Assembly (NCBI GenBank): GCA_019247795.1
Contig: JAFBAK010000245.1
Coordinates: forward strand, 34,724-98,723
Source: Hyphomicrobiales bacterium
GTDB lineage: Bacteria > Pseudomonadota > Alphaproteobacteria > Rhizobiales > Beijerinckiaceae
Direction of reading: 5' to 3'
Length of the DNA: 64,000 nucleotides
Part shown: positions 53,363 to 61,922 of the stretch, one piece after another
How positions within the stretch are numbered: position 1 is the stretch's first letter
How the letters are laid out: every line of letters begins with the position of its first letter
Program-made: the position numbers and the translations under genes
The notes under the pieces: model-generated
Database searches by the model: none
Told to the model about the DNA's origin: nothing
Seen by the model: only the letters and a program-made list of their open reading frames with translations

Positions 53363-54973
53363 TCAGCCCGCGTGGGCGGGCTTCCGGGCCAGATCGACGC
53401 GCCGCAAAAGGAACGCCACGGGAACGAGAAGCGCAGCCAGGGCCGCAAGCGCGGCAAAGACGTCGATATACGAGAGGTATGCTGCCTGGTTCATGAGGGT
53501 CTGGCCGACCCAGGCGATGGCTCGAGATTGCGCGTCGGGGCCTGTCGCGCCATGTGCCGCGAAGTAGTCGCTCGCCTGGTGCAGCGTGTCGCGATAGGCG
53601 ATGGATGATGAAGAGACATGCTCGGCCAATCGAGCCTGATGGAATTGCTCGCGGCGTGCCAGGATAGTTTGGGCCATCGAGACGCCGATGCTGCCGCCAA
53701 GGTTCCGCGCCACGTTGATCAGGGCAGAAGCCTGGCTCGATTTTTCCGGCGGGAGCCCGACATAGGAATAGCTGGTGATCGTCAGGAACAAGATCGGGAT
53801 CGCCATCATCTGAAAGACCCGCGCAAGCGCGAACCAGGCGAAGTTGACGTCCGGTGTGAGCGAGGTGAAATGGTACATCGCGATCGCGATCGTCACCATG
53901 GCACCAGCCATCATATATCGCGGCTGGACGAAGCCGCTGATGCGCCCGGCGATCATCATGGTCACAAGCGCCGCGAAACCGCCCGGCATGAGCGCAAGCC
54001 CGGCGAGCGTCGCCGTGTAACCGAAATTCTCTTGCAGAAGTTGCGGCATGAATTGTGTCGAGCTGAACAGGATCACCCCGACGCTCAGCATCACGAACCA
54101 GGACGTGCCGAATTGCCGGTGCGCGATGAGCCGGATATCGACGATCGGCTCCTTGCGCGTGAGCTCCCAAGGAACGAAGAGGAGGAAAGCGAGGCCCGAA
54201 ACGGCGGCAACGCAGATGATGAAGGTCGAATTGAACCAATCGTCCTCCTGCCCCTTGTCGAGGACGATCTCGAGGCAGCCGAGCCAAAGCGCGACGAGAA
54301 CGAAGCCGATCCAATCGATTTTGAGTCCGCCCCGCAGATGCTCTTGGCGTTCGCGCCGCATGGTTTCGGGCTCGTCGACGAAGAGGTAGACGAGAAACAA
54401 CGAAAGGATTCCCATCGGCACATTGATGAAGAAGATCCAGTGCCATGAGATGTTGTCGGTGATCGCGCCACCGATCGTCGGCCCGAGCGCGGGCGCGACG
54501 ATCACGGTCACGCCGTAGAGCGCAAAAGCCTGAGCGCGCTTCGAGGGTGGAAACGTATCGGCGAGCATCGACTGCTCGTTCGGCGCGAGACCGCCGCCCC
54601 CCGCGCCTTGGAAAACACGGGCGGTGATGAGCGAAGCGAGATTGGGCGCGAGGCCGCAAGCGAGCGAGCTCGCGGTGAAGAGCGCAACGGAGAGCATGTA
54701 AAAGCGCTTGCGGCCGATGACGCCGGCGAGCCAGCCACTCACCGGAAGAATGATGGCGTTGGAGACGAGATAGCTGGTGATGATCCAGGTGCTCTCGTCG
54801 ATGCTCGCCGAGAGCGCGCCCGCGATATGGCGAAGCGCCACATTGGCGATCGACGTGTCGAGCACCTCCATGAACGTCGCAATCGACAGGATGGCCGCGA
54901 TGAGCCAAGGATTTCGCGAGCCGGCGGCGGAACGATCTCGTGTCCAGCCGGCGTCGGGATCATTCTGGCTCAT
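53363..54973 (-). CDS. EmrB/QacA-family MFS efflux pump
   Basis: 536 aa, about 14 membrane segments. SIATFMEVLDTSIANVALRHI is the DHA2 motif in segment 1, and GWLAGVIGRKRFYMLSV the motif A loop near residue 80. It works with the membrane-fusion protein encoded just upstream (ATGA overlap) to pump drugs across both membranes with an outer-membrane channel, which is not encoded here. Confidence 0.92.
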   Translation of the reverse strand: MSQNDPDAGWTRDRSAAGSRNPWLIAAILSIATFMEVLDTSIANVALRHIAGALSASIDESTWIITSYLVSNAIILPVSGWLAGVIGRKRFYMLSVALFTASSLACGLAPNLASLITARVFQGAGGGGLAPNEQSMLADTFPPSKRAQAFALYGVTVIVAPALGPTIGGAITDNISWHWIFFINVPMGILSLFLVYLFVDEPETMRRERQEHLRGGLKIDWIGFVLVALWLGCLEIVLDKGQEDDWFNSTFIICVAAVSGLAFLLFVPWELTRKEPIVDIRLIAHRQFGTSWFVMLSVGVILFSSTQFMPQLLQENFGYTATLAGLALMPGGFAALVTMMIAGRISGFVQPRYMMAGAMVTIAIAMYHFTSLTPDVNFAWFALARVFQMMAIPILFLTITSYSYVGLPPEKSSQASALINVARNLGGSIGVSMAQTILARREQFHQARLAEHVSSSSIAYRDTLHQASDYFAAHGATGPDAQSRAIAWVGQTLMNQAAYLSYIDVFAALAALAALLVPVAFLLRRVDLARKPAHAG

Positions 54974-56205
54974 CTCACCTTGACCGACGGCACCACCGAC
55001 ATGCCAGGGCCGAGCTCTAGTCCCGGCAGCTTGTCGAAAACGATCTTCACCGGGATACGCTGCACGACCTTCACATAGTTGCCGGTGGCGTTCTCCGCCG
55101 GCAGCAGGCTGAAGGCGGTTCCGCTTCCGGCCTGGATGCTGTCCACATGACCCGGAAAGCTATGGCCGTAGGCATCGACCTCGATCCGCGTCTTCTGCCC
55201 GGGGCGCATGAGGGCGAGCTGCGTTTCCTTGTAGTTCGCCGTTACCCAGACCTCGAGCGGCACCAGCATCATCAAGGTCTGGCCGGGAACCGCATAAGCT
55301 CCGGTGGCCGCCGTCAGCCTGGTCACCCGACCGGCGACCGAGGCAGTGAGCGTGGTCCGCGAAAAATTGGCATTCGCCTGTTCGAGCTGCGCCTGAGCTT
55401 GCTTGAGCTGCCCTTCACTGCTTCGCCGTTGCGCGTGCAGCACGTTGACCTGCTTTTCAGCCTCACCATGCGCGGCTTGCGCCGCGTCGAAAGCGGCCTG
55501 TTTTTGCCGCAGATCGCTCGCGGCTTGCTGCGCCTGTTGCACCGTGCCGGCGCCCTTCGTCACGAGGTCCTGGTAGCGCGTATTTTCCTGCTTGGAGAAG
55601 GCGAGCGCGGCTTCCGCTTGCGCGGCTTGCTTCGCAGTCTCCTCAATGCGCGCTTGTTGCTGCTCGATTTGCGCGTCGCTGTTGGCGATCGAAGCTTGCG
55701 CTGTCGCGACCTGGGCGTCCGCCTGGTCCACCGCCGCGCGATAGTCCCGATCATCGATGCGCGCGAGAACCGCGCCCGGCTGGACGAGCTGATTGTCGGT
55801 GACCGGAACCGAGACGAGCGCGCCGGCAACTTGCGAGCTCACTGCAACCGGATGAGCATCGATGAAGGCGTCGTCCGTGGTCTCGTAATGTCGCGCCTGG
55901 AGCCACCAGACCAGAGCTCCAACGAGGCCGGCGATCAGGAGAAGCGCGACGAGGGTTGCCGCGAGTTTGTGCCTGCGGATGAGGCTTTGGAGACCCGCTG
56001 ATTCCTCGCCCTTCTCCTTCTGCGCAGCTTGGTCGCCGGGAGGGCGCCGATTGCGATCCTTATTCTCCACGACCCTCCCGCCTTCGTCCTCATCCTTTCT
56101 CGGGCGATCCATGAAGGCCTTCGCGATGGGCGAAGGAGGGACTCGCGCGTCCTGTCGCTCGGCAAGATTGCCGCTTGCACCCTCCGACGCAGTTTCCGAA
56201 TCCAT
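54970..56205 (-). CDS. EmrA/HlyD-family membrane fusion protein
   Basis: 411 aa. Basic/acidic cytoplasmic N-terminal 75 residues, one membrane segment (LAATLVALLLIAGLVGALVWW), lipoyl half-domains (ISSQ-like AVSSQVAGALVSVPV), a long coiled coil rich in Gln/Ala (about residues 150-250) and the YKETQLALMRPGQ beta-barrel. The acidic N-terminus is longer than in EmrA. Start at the ATG at 56205; the track start is 22 codons earlier. A near-EcfG site (GGAAC-N17-GGTT, 56318-56343) lies upstream on this strand. Confidence 0.9.
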   Translation of the reverse strand: MDSETASEGASGNLAERQDARVPPSPIAKAFMDRPRKDEDEGGRVVENKDRNRRPPGDQAAQKEKGEESAGLQSLIRRHKLAATLVALLLIAGLVGALVWWLQARHYETTDDAFIDAHPVAVSSQVAGALVSVPVTDNQLVQPGAVLARIDDRDYRAAVDQADAQVATAQASIANSDAQIEQQQARIEETAKQAAQAEAALAFSKQENTRYQDLVTKGAGTVQQAQQAASDLRQKQAAFDAAQAAHGEAEKQVNVLHAQRRSSEGQLKQAQAQLEQANANFSRTTLTASVAGRVTRLTAATGAYAVPGQTLMMLVPLEVWVTANYKETQLALMRPGQKTRIEVDAYGHSFPGHVDSIQAGSGTAFSLLPAENATGNYVKVVQRIPVKIVFDKLPGLELGPGMSVVPSVKVR

Positions 56206-56492
56206 CAAAGTTTCGTGCTCCAGCGAGAACTTCGAATATAATTTCGCTCCGCTAAAAAATCCTGAAATCACAACGAGTTAATGTGCCAGCCGGTCTGGCG
56301 GCTTTCCCTTGAAAGCGAACCCGTCCAGCGCATCATTGGTTCCCTGACGCTCACCCGCACCACCTGATGCGCGCGCGAGCCAGCAACATCGTCATGTGCA
56401 AGAACATGAAGCCCGCGCTTTCGCCACATTGGGCGTGCAACCCTTCCTTAATTGTATTTTGCTGATTCGAGGTCAGCGCGGAGCTTCATCTC

Positions 56493-56933
56493 ATGGCTAA
56501 TTTCCAGTCGAATACCGGCAATGACGGCGCGAATACCATCGCCGCACTTGGCCTTCGTTGGGCGGCATTGCGAGGAATGCTGGGTTCTCCTCTCATCAAC
56601 GCCGAAGACCAAAAGCCGCTACGTGACGAATTGCTTCAGGAGCTTCAGTCGATCGGGCAGGCGATGTCGGAGATCTCGGCGCGAAACGGAGTCGAGCTAT
56701 GTGCCAAAATCGACGTCGTCAGCGAAGAGCTGAAGAAAATCTCAGGCGATGACGAGGATCCGGCCCAAAATCTCCTCGCGAGCATTCGCAAGGACGTTTT
56801 GGCATTGACTCCTCGCGCCGTCGCGGAGAGATCGAGCGTTCAGTTGGTTCGCGGCATGTCGCCTCATCGCAGCGGGGATTCGCCCGCGATGTCGGAGGCG
56901 GCCCGAGGAGGCGAGGCGGCGAAGGGTTCCTGA
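56493..56933 (+). CDS. Uncharacterised small soluble protein
   Basis: 146 aa, no signal peptide or membrane segment. Helical core (KPLRDELLQELQSIGQAMSEIS, then LCAKIDVVSEELKKISGD) and a Ser/Gly-rich tail, so a coiled-coil-like protein with disordered end. No family recognised. GCGGAG lies 11 bases before the ATG. The 287-base gap to the divergent emrA-like gene has only the near-EcfG site. Confidence 0.65.
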   Translation: MANFQSNTGNDGANTIAALGLRWAALRGMLGSPLINAEDQKPLRDELLQELQSIGQAMSEISARNGVELCAKIDVVSEELKKISGDDEDPAQNLLASIRKDVLALTPRAVAERSSVQLVRGMSPHRSGDSPAMSEAARGGEAAKGS

Positions 56934-56994
56934 GCCCGGGGGCGCCACCGCTGCGGCTCGGACCGGAACGCGACATTGAATAGGCGTGAGGCAA

Positions 56995-57405
56995 ATGATG
57001 GTCTTTCGGTGTGATACGAGCCGCGGCGCAACGAGTGCTCTTGTCGTCGTGCTATTTCTGGCGTTGACGGCTTGCGTCGCGCCCCGATCCTTCTCCGGTC
57101 CGGGGCCTGGCCCCGGTCCTGCCGTCGATCTGAAAGCTCGTTCGGAGGCGGCGCAGGCCGCCTGTCGCGCCCAGCCCCTCGTGAGCTATGTGGCGCGCGC
57201 CAAATGCCTGAACGACGCCGCGATGATCGCCGCTCCCCTCAACGAGAATCCGGATCTTTTCCGTCGGGCCTTGAATGCTCGCATCGAGATCGCAACGCGC
57301 GTCGACAAGAAAGAGATCACGCCGGAAGACGGCGCAAATCAATATGCGGATATCGAGGCCCGTCTCGCGGAGGAAGGCAAAGCGCGCCTCGCCAATGGCG
57401 AATAG
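56995..57405 (+). CDS. Small putative lipoprotein
   Basis: 136 aa from the ATG at 56995 (GAGG just upstream); the track uses the GTG at 56986. Lipobox LTAC follows a hydrophobic stretch (about residue 27), then a Gly/Pro-rich linker (SGPGPGPGPA) and a helical domain with two Cys (QAACRAQP, AKCLNDAA). Probably anchored in the outer or inner membrane. Similar small lipoproteins occur in Rhizobiales; function unknown. Confidence 0.75.
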   Translation: MMVFRCDTSRGATSALVVVLFLALTACVAPRSFSGPGPGPGPAVDLKARSEAAQAACRAQPLVSYVARAKCLNDAAMIAAPLNENPDLFRRALNARIEIATRVDKKEITPEDGANQYADIEARLAEEGKARLANGE

Positions 57406-57413
57406 GCGCAAGT

Positions 57414-58232
57414 TCAGGGCTTCGCGCGGGACACCTCCTCCGGCTCCTCGTCCAATCGAACGATGATGCCCTCGAGCTCCCGCTTCGGCGCTTGGTAGCG
57501 GTTCATGACCTGCGGATCGTGGCCCGGAATGATGTGCGCCGGCGAGGAGGCGAGCTCGCGCAAGCGACGGTAGCCTTCGAGCACGTCGCCGACATGAAAG
57601 ACGATCGGGAACACCCGCCCCTCTTCCATGTTCGCGTAGTAATGGCTCGCATCCGACGCGAGCACCATCCATCCGCGTCGCGTCCACACACGCACGACTT
57701 GAAGGCCGGCAGAATGCCCCCCGATCGGATGCAGGGTGAGGCCCGGCGCGAGCTCCGCCGGCGCATCGTGGAAGAGGACGCGTCCGCGATAGACCTCACG
57801 CACGAGGCCGACCACGTTCTCGACATCGAAGGCGCCGTTCATCGCAGGGTGGCACATGTGACGTCCGGTGGCATAAGCCATCTCCTGGTCCTGAAGGTGG
57901 AAGGTCGCGCGCGGGAAGCGGTTGAAGTTCCCGATATGGTCGTAGTGCATATGGGTGATGATCACGTCCTTGATCTCGCCGGCATCGAGCCCAAGATGCT
58001 TCAGGCTCTCGGCCGGGCAACGGAGGAATTTTCGACCTCTGCGGGCGGCCGTCTCGGCATCGAAGCCGGTATCGACGATGAAGCTCTGCCGCTTGCCGAG
58101 GACGACCCAGACGAAATAGTCCATCCCGATCGGCCCGGCATGCGGATCGCCGCCGATGAAGACCTCGTCTCCCCGGCGATCCACCGACGCATAGCGAATG
58201 GCGTAGATCTCGAAGGGCTCGAGCGGGCTCAC
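57414..58232 (-). CDS. MBL-fold hydrolase, AHL-lactonase-like
   Basis: 272-aa cytoplasmic metallo-beta-lactamase-fold protein related to N-acyl homoserine lactonases. Metal motif THMHYDHIGN near residue 93, with GGHSAGLQ, SDASHYYANM and PGHDP supplying further ligands. It is last in a four-gene leftward operon with FMO, CMD-like and dehydrogenase genes (ATGA overlap upstream). In that setting a lactone or ester of a catabolic route is as likely a substrate as a quorum signal. Confidence 0.86.
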   Translation of the reverse strand: MSPLEPFEIYAIRYASVDRRGDEVFIGGDPHAGPIGMDYFVWVVLGKRQSFIVDTGFDAETAARRGRKFLRCPAESLKHLGLDAGEIKDVIITHMHYDHIGNFNRFPRATFHLQDQEMAYATGRHMCHPAMNGAFDVENVVGLVREVYRGRVLFHDAPAELAPGLTLHPIGGHSAGLQVVRVWTRRGWMVLASDASHYYANMEEGRVFPIVFHVGDVLEGYRRLRELASSPAHIIPGHDPQVMNRYQAPKRELEGIIVRLDEEPEEVSRAKP

Positions 58233-59176
58233 GCCTCGCTCCCAAGCGCCTTGTGGACAAGCTCGCGATGTGCCGAGCCGTCACCGTCATCCTCCTCGAG
58301 CACCTTGATGACGGCGGTATGGTCCTGCGCGCCTCCTAGCTTGCCTTCCGCCTCGCTCCACAGCTGCGCGCACAGCCGCGTCATGGGCGAAGGCTGACCC
58401 GTCACGGCGGCAAGATCGGCGGCCACGCGCAAATCCTTCGCCATCAGACCCAGCGAGAATCCGGACGCGAAGCTTCGTGAAAGGATGTGCTGCTTGAACT
58501 TGTTTTCCGTGCTGTTGTTGCGCCCCGTCGAGGCGTTGAGGATGTCGACGATTCGCTCGGGCGCAAGGCCGAAACGCTGCCCGACGAGAAGGGCCTCCGA
58601 CGCAATCCAGAGGCCACCGGCGGAAACGAGGTTGTTCAGCGCCTTCATGGCATGACCGGTGCCGAGAGCTCCCGTGAGGAAGACATGTTTCGCCATCGTC
58701 TCGAGAATGGGCCGCACCCGGGCGGTCGCGGCGTCATCGCCTCCGACCATGGTCGACAGCGAGCCATCACGCGCGCGCGGCACGCCGCCCGACACGGGAG
58801 CATCCACGAGATCGATGTTCTTGGCGCGGAGCGTCGCACCGAGCTCACGCGTCCCAACGGGATCGGACGAGCTCATGTCGAGGACGATGCTTCCGGGCGA
58901 CAAACCTTCCGCAAGCCCGTTCCGCCCGAGCAGGACTTCGCGCACCACCTTTCCATCGGGAAGCATGGTGATGACGGCCTCGACGGCGCCGGCGAGTGCG
59001 GCGAGCGATGGCGCAGTCCTTCCGCCATGCACGGCCGCGAAATCCGTCGCGAGCGACGCGTCCTTGTCGGCCACGTGAAGCTCGTAACCGGCCGCTGCCA
59101 ATCTCGCGACCATGGGACGACCCATGTTGCCGAGACCGACGAAGCCGATTTTCGCCGGCGAGACGAGAGCGGTCAC
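58229..59176 (-). CDS. 3-hydroxyisobutyrate dehydrogenase-family NAD(P) oxidoreductase
   Basis: 315 aa beta-hydroxyacid dehydrogenase. Nucleotide loop IGFVGLGNMGRPMV at the N-terminus; DAPVSGGVPRARDGSL near residue 122 is the substrate-binding signature, and the catalytic Lys lies in GTGHAMKALNNLVSAG near 175. The GTG at 59176 overlaps the upstream stop (GTGA); the track start is in the CMD gene. Substrate is a small 2- or 3-hydroxyacid, unknown. Confidence 0.87.
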   Translation of the reverse strand: MTALVSPAKIGFVGLGNMGRPMVARLAAAGYELHVADKDASLATDFAAVHGGRTAPSLAALAGAVEAVITMLPDGKVVREVLLGRNGLAEGLSPGSIVLDMSSSDPVGTRELGATLRAKNIDLVDAPVSGGVPRARDGSLSTMVGGDDAATARVRPILETMAKHVFLTGALGTGHAMKALNNLVSAGGLWIASEALLVGQRFGLAPERIVDILNASTGRNNSTENKFKQHILSRSFASGFSLGLMAKDLRVAADLAAVTGQPSPMTRLCAQLWSEAEGKLGGAQDHTAVIKVLEEDDGDGSAHRELVHKALGSEA

Positions 59177-59559
59177 GTCTTCACCGGTTCGAGCTGCGCA
59201 AACACCTCGCGCGCGCTGCGGAAGCTGTCGACGGCTGCCGGCACGCCGCAATAGATCGCCGTCTGCAAAAGCACCTCGGAGATCTCCGCCTTGCTCAGCC
59301 CGTTGTTGAGCGCGCCCTTGATGTGCAGCTTCAGCTCATGCGGACGGTTGAGCGCGGTGAGCATGGCGAGATTGATGATGCTGCGTGTCTTGCGGTCGAG
59401 GCCTGGCCGATCCCACACGGCGCCCCAGCAATATTCCGTCACCAGCTCCTGCAAGGGGCGCGAGAAATCATCCGCCGCCGCGATGGCGTTGTCGACATAT
59501 TCGGCTCCCAGCACCTCGCGGCGGTTCTTGAGGCCTTTGTCAAAGGTTTGACTTCGCAA
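59173..59559 (-). CDS. Carboxymuconolactone decarboxylase-family protein
   Basis: 128-aa all-helical protein close to PcaC: ITEYC-like LVTEYCWGAVWDRPGLDRKTRSI near residue 37 and EISEVLLQTAIYCGVPAAVDSF near 92. True 4-carboxymuconolactone decarboxylase is one option, but no other protocatechuate genes are present. The TTG at 59559, behind GAGGAG, is chosen; the ORF track continues far into the FMO gene. Second gene of the operon. Confidence 0.84.
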   Translation of the reverse strand: MRSQTFDKGLKNRREVLGAEYVDNAIAAADDFSRPLQELVTEYCWGAVWDRPGLDRKTRSIINLAMLTALNRPHELKLHIKGALNNGLSKAEISEVLLQTAIYCGVPAAVDSFRSAREVFAQLEPVKT

Positions 59560-59585
59560 GACGTTCTCCTCTTCGTGAACAAAAC

Positions 59586-60992
59586 TCAGACCATGGGCGC
59601 GAGCCGGGCCCGTACCCACAGGCGCGCCCGCGCGAGCGGGCTTTCTTTGTGGCGGACCACGGCGCGCGCTCGTGCGGCTCGCAACGAAGCCCGCAATTCG
59701 CGAAAATAACGCAGGGGCTCTTCCTCGATCGTGTGACGCGGCGTGCCGGGGTAATAGCGCTTCACCCATTCCGCCTTGCGCCGGATGGCCGCTTCCATCT
59801 CCGGCTTCGTCGGCAACAGCGCCGCACCCGTCTCGACCGCGACGATCCACGGCGCTTGGCGCTCATAGGCCTGATTCGCGGCCCCGTTCAGGTTGAGCAA
59901 ACCCATGAAATAGAGGCCCGGCCAATCGGGATGCACCATGCGATTGTAGAGGTGAACCACATTGTCCCGCATCGACAGGATATCGGGGGAGAGAAAGGGA
60001 AAATCGATGAGATACCCGGTCGCCGCGATCAGGGTGTCGAACTCCTCGCGAGAGCCGTCGCTGAAGGTGATCACCTTCCCCTCGATGTGTTGGATGTCGT
60101 GCTTCACCTCGACGCGGCGGTAGGCGATGTGCTGCACGATGGTGGCGTTGCTGAGCGCATGAGAGCGGCCTTTGAGCGGCTTGAATCCCAGACGCTCCAT
60201 GGACCCATGGAGCATGCGAATGAGCCCTCGCGTCACCCAGCGCCCCATCCACTCGGGGATCAGAGGGTGGGCCAAGAGCATCGTGACGTCCGTGAACGGT
60301 ATGCCGAAGAAGAGCTTCGGCGCGATGCGCACGCCCGCACGCGCCACGATCACCGTTCTTGGCGTGACTGTCGCTAGATCGCTCGCGATATCGCAAGCGC
60401 TGTTCCCGACGCCGACGATGCAGACGCGCTTGCCGACGAAAGGCTCAGGCTCCTTGTAGTCATGCGAGTGCAGATAATGGCCGGCGAAGTTTGCGAGCCG
60501 CGCCACGTGAAGCGGTTTGCTCAGATGTCCGCTGCAGACTACGACCGCATCGAAAATGCCACCGTTGCCGTTGTCGGTGTCCACCTGCCATCGATGACGA
60601 TCCGAAACCCTTCCCTCGGCTGGGCGCACGCTCGTGACCCTGGACTTGAAGCGGATCAGCGGACGAAGCCCGAAATTCTCGACGAAGCTCGTGAAATAGG
60701 CGTGCATGTCGCGATGGCTGGGAAAAGGCTGCATCGCCTCGGAAAATTTGAAGTCTCTAAAATTCGTGAGCTTCTTCGCCGTATTGATGTGGAGCGTCTT
60801 GTAGGCGGAGGACAGGCCATTGTCATTGTTGAAGCACCACAGCCCGCCGACTTGCGTGCCGATCTCATAGACCGTCACCTCGAAGCCGGCTTCCTTGAAA
60901 TAACGGGCCGCGCACAGGCCTGAAGCTCCCGCCCCGATGATCGCCACGCGTCTCGATGGGCTTCGCACCGCGTCGCTTCTCAACTCATCCAT
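59586..60992 (-). CDS. Flavin-containing monooxygenase
   Basis: 468-aa FAD/NADPH monooxygenase. FAD loop VAIIGAGASGLCAARYF at residue 18, FMO fingerprint FAGHYLHSHDY near 168 (ending in Tyr rather than the Baeyer-Villiger Trp) and the NADPH loop VCIVGVGNSACDIASDL near 187. Hydroxylates N, S or activated carbon. First gene of the four-gene operon; the next gene starts 26 bases on. Substrate unknown. Confidence 0.9.
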   Translation of the reverse strand: MDELRSDAVRSPSRRVAIIGAGASGLCAARYFKEAGFEVTVYEIGTQVGGLWCFNNDNGLSSAYKTLHINTAKKLTNFRDFKFSEAMQPFPSHRDMHAYFTSFVENFGLRPLIRFKSRVTSVRPAEGRVSDRHRWQVDTDNGNGGIFDAVVVCSGHLSKPLHVARLANFAGHYLHSHDYKEPEPFVGKRVCIVGVGNSACDIASDLATVTPRTVIVARAGVRIAPKLFFGIPFTDVTMLLAHPLIPEWMGRWVTRGLIRMLHGSMERLGFKPLKGRSHALSNATIVQHIAYRRVEVKHDIQHIEGKVITFSDGSREEFDTLIAATGYLIDFPFLSPDILSMRDNVVHLYNRMVHPDWPGLYFMGLLNLNGAANQAYERQAPWIVAVETGAALLPTKPEMEAAIRRKAEWVKRYYPGTPRHTIEEEPLRYFRELRASLRAARARAVVRHKESPLARARLWVRARLAPMV

Positions 60993-61208
60993 GTTCGCTC
61001 AAGACCAAGGCTGCAAAGAAGCTTAGGATGAGGGAGGGCTGCTTCGCAAATCGTCCGCTTCCTCGTACCCATGCGCTGGTTTGGAACCCGGCAGGGATTG
61101 TCTTGCCGCTCACTCGAATTATTCTGCGCACCGAACCGATGATCAATGCCGCTCATCTCGGTCGCGGGAGGCGGGGTCGGGCAGCGAGAGCTGAGACGAG
61201 GAGAGGAA

Positions 61209-61655
61209 ATGAGACGTTTGGCTGCGATGGCACTGTGTCTGATCCTGTGCGGATGCGGCACGAAAGACGACAAGGTGGTGGGACTCGACGTTCGCCAACT
61301 CTCACCGGCGGAGCAAGAGGCCTTGCGCCGCTCCTTGTCGCAATCGCTCAAGGAGCCCGACGCGGCGCAGTTCAAATGGATGCCGGTGCTCGTCGGCCCG
61401 AGTGGGAAAGCAACCAATTATTGCGGCCTCATCAACGGCAGGACCAACACGGGCGCTTTCTCGGGCTTTCGAAAATTCGCCGCCGTCATCGCGCAGAACT
61501 CGAGTGGCGCTTTCGATCACGGCGTGATCCAACATGTCGAAGGGGCGCCGGCCATGTTCGAGTCGTCGTCCGGCATTGGGGACCAATCATCTGCGGGAAC
61601 GACGACGGAACTCTGCAAATCCTGGGGATATGTGGAATTCAATCAAGCGAAGTGA
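61209..61655 (+). CDS. Putative lipoprotein
   Basis: 148 aa from the ATG at 61209 (GAGAGGAAAT in front; the track start is upstream). Lipobox LCGC near residue 16. Mature region: LSPAEQEALRRSLSQSLKEPDAAQFKWMPVLVG, then NYCGLINGRTNTGAFSGFRKF and a last Cys in ELCKSWGY. The NYCGLING...GFRKF pattern occurs in small bacterial secreted proteins of unknown role. Not linked to neighbours. Confidence 0.78.
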   Translation: MRRLAAMALCLILCGCGTKDDKVVGLDVRQLSPAEQEALRRSLSQSLKEPDAAQFKWMPVLVGPSGKATNYCGLINGRTNTGAFSGFRKFAAVIAQNSSGAFDHGVIQHVEGAPAMFESSSGIGDQSSAGTTTELCKSWGYVEFNQAK

Positions 61656-61700
61656 GGGAAAGCGAAGGGCGGCTTTTTGGGACGGCGTCTCGTGATTGTT

Positions 61701-61731
61701 GCCGCACGCAGGTTCGCCTCGTTCGTGCGGC
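61701..61731. repeat. Hairpins in the gap before the methyltransferase gene
   Basis: GCCGCACG/CGTGCGGC forms an 8-bp stem with a 15-base loop here, and CCTGGCG/CGCCAGG (61768-61785) a 7-bp stem with a 4-base loop further on. No T tract follows either. They may end the lipoprotein transcript; I cannot match the gap to a known riboswitch. Confidence 0.4.
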
Positions 61732-61922
61732 GTGAAGCCTCCGCAAAGGGTGTTGAAGCACGCGCGCCCTGGCGCACCCGCCAGGCTGCACGATTCGCTC
61801 GCTGACGTTCTTGCTCGACTTCCAATACCTCGATTATTCTTGCCGCTGTTCGCGACGGCAAAGGTTCACTGCGTTTGACGCGGACGATCACATGGGCGGG
61901 AACGATCTCGAAAGGACAGGAC

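Noticed and set aside
53253-54908. 551-aa frame over the EmrB-like gene in another frame
   Set aside because: Low-complexity Arg/His-rich translation; the EmrB frame has the full transporter pattern.
57414-58232. Quorum-quenching lactonase as a firm call
   Set aside because: The MBL motif fits, but the operon context points at least as strongly to a catabolic substrate.
61656-61922. Possible SAM or SAH riboswitch before the homocysteine methyltransferase gene
   Set aside because: A CCGCCAGGCT string recalls the SAH riboswitch, but it pairs with CCTGGCG just before it as a simple hairpin and the other conserved segment is missing.
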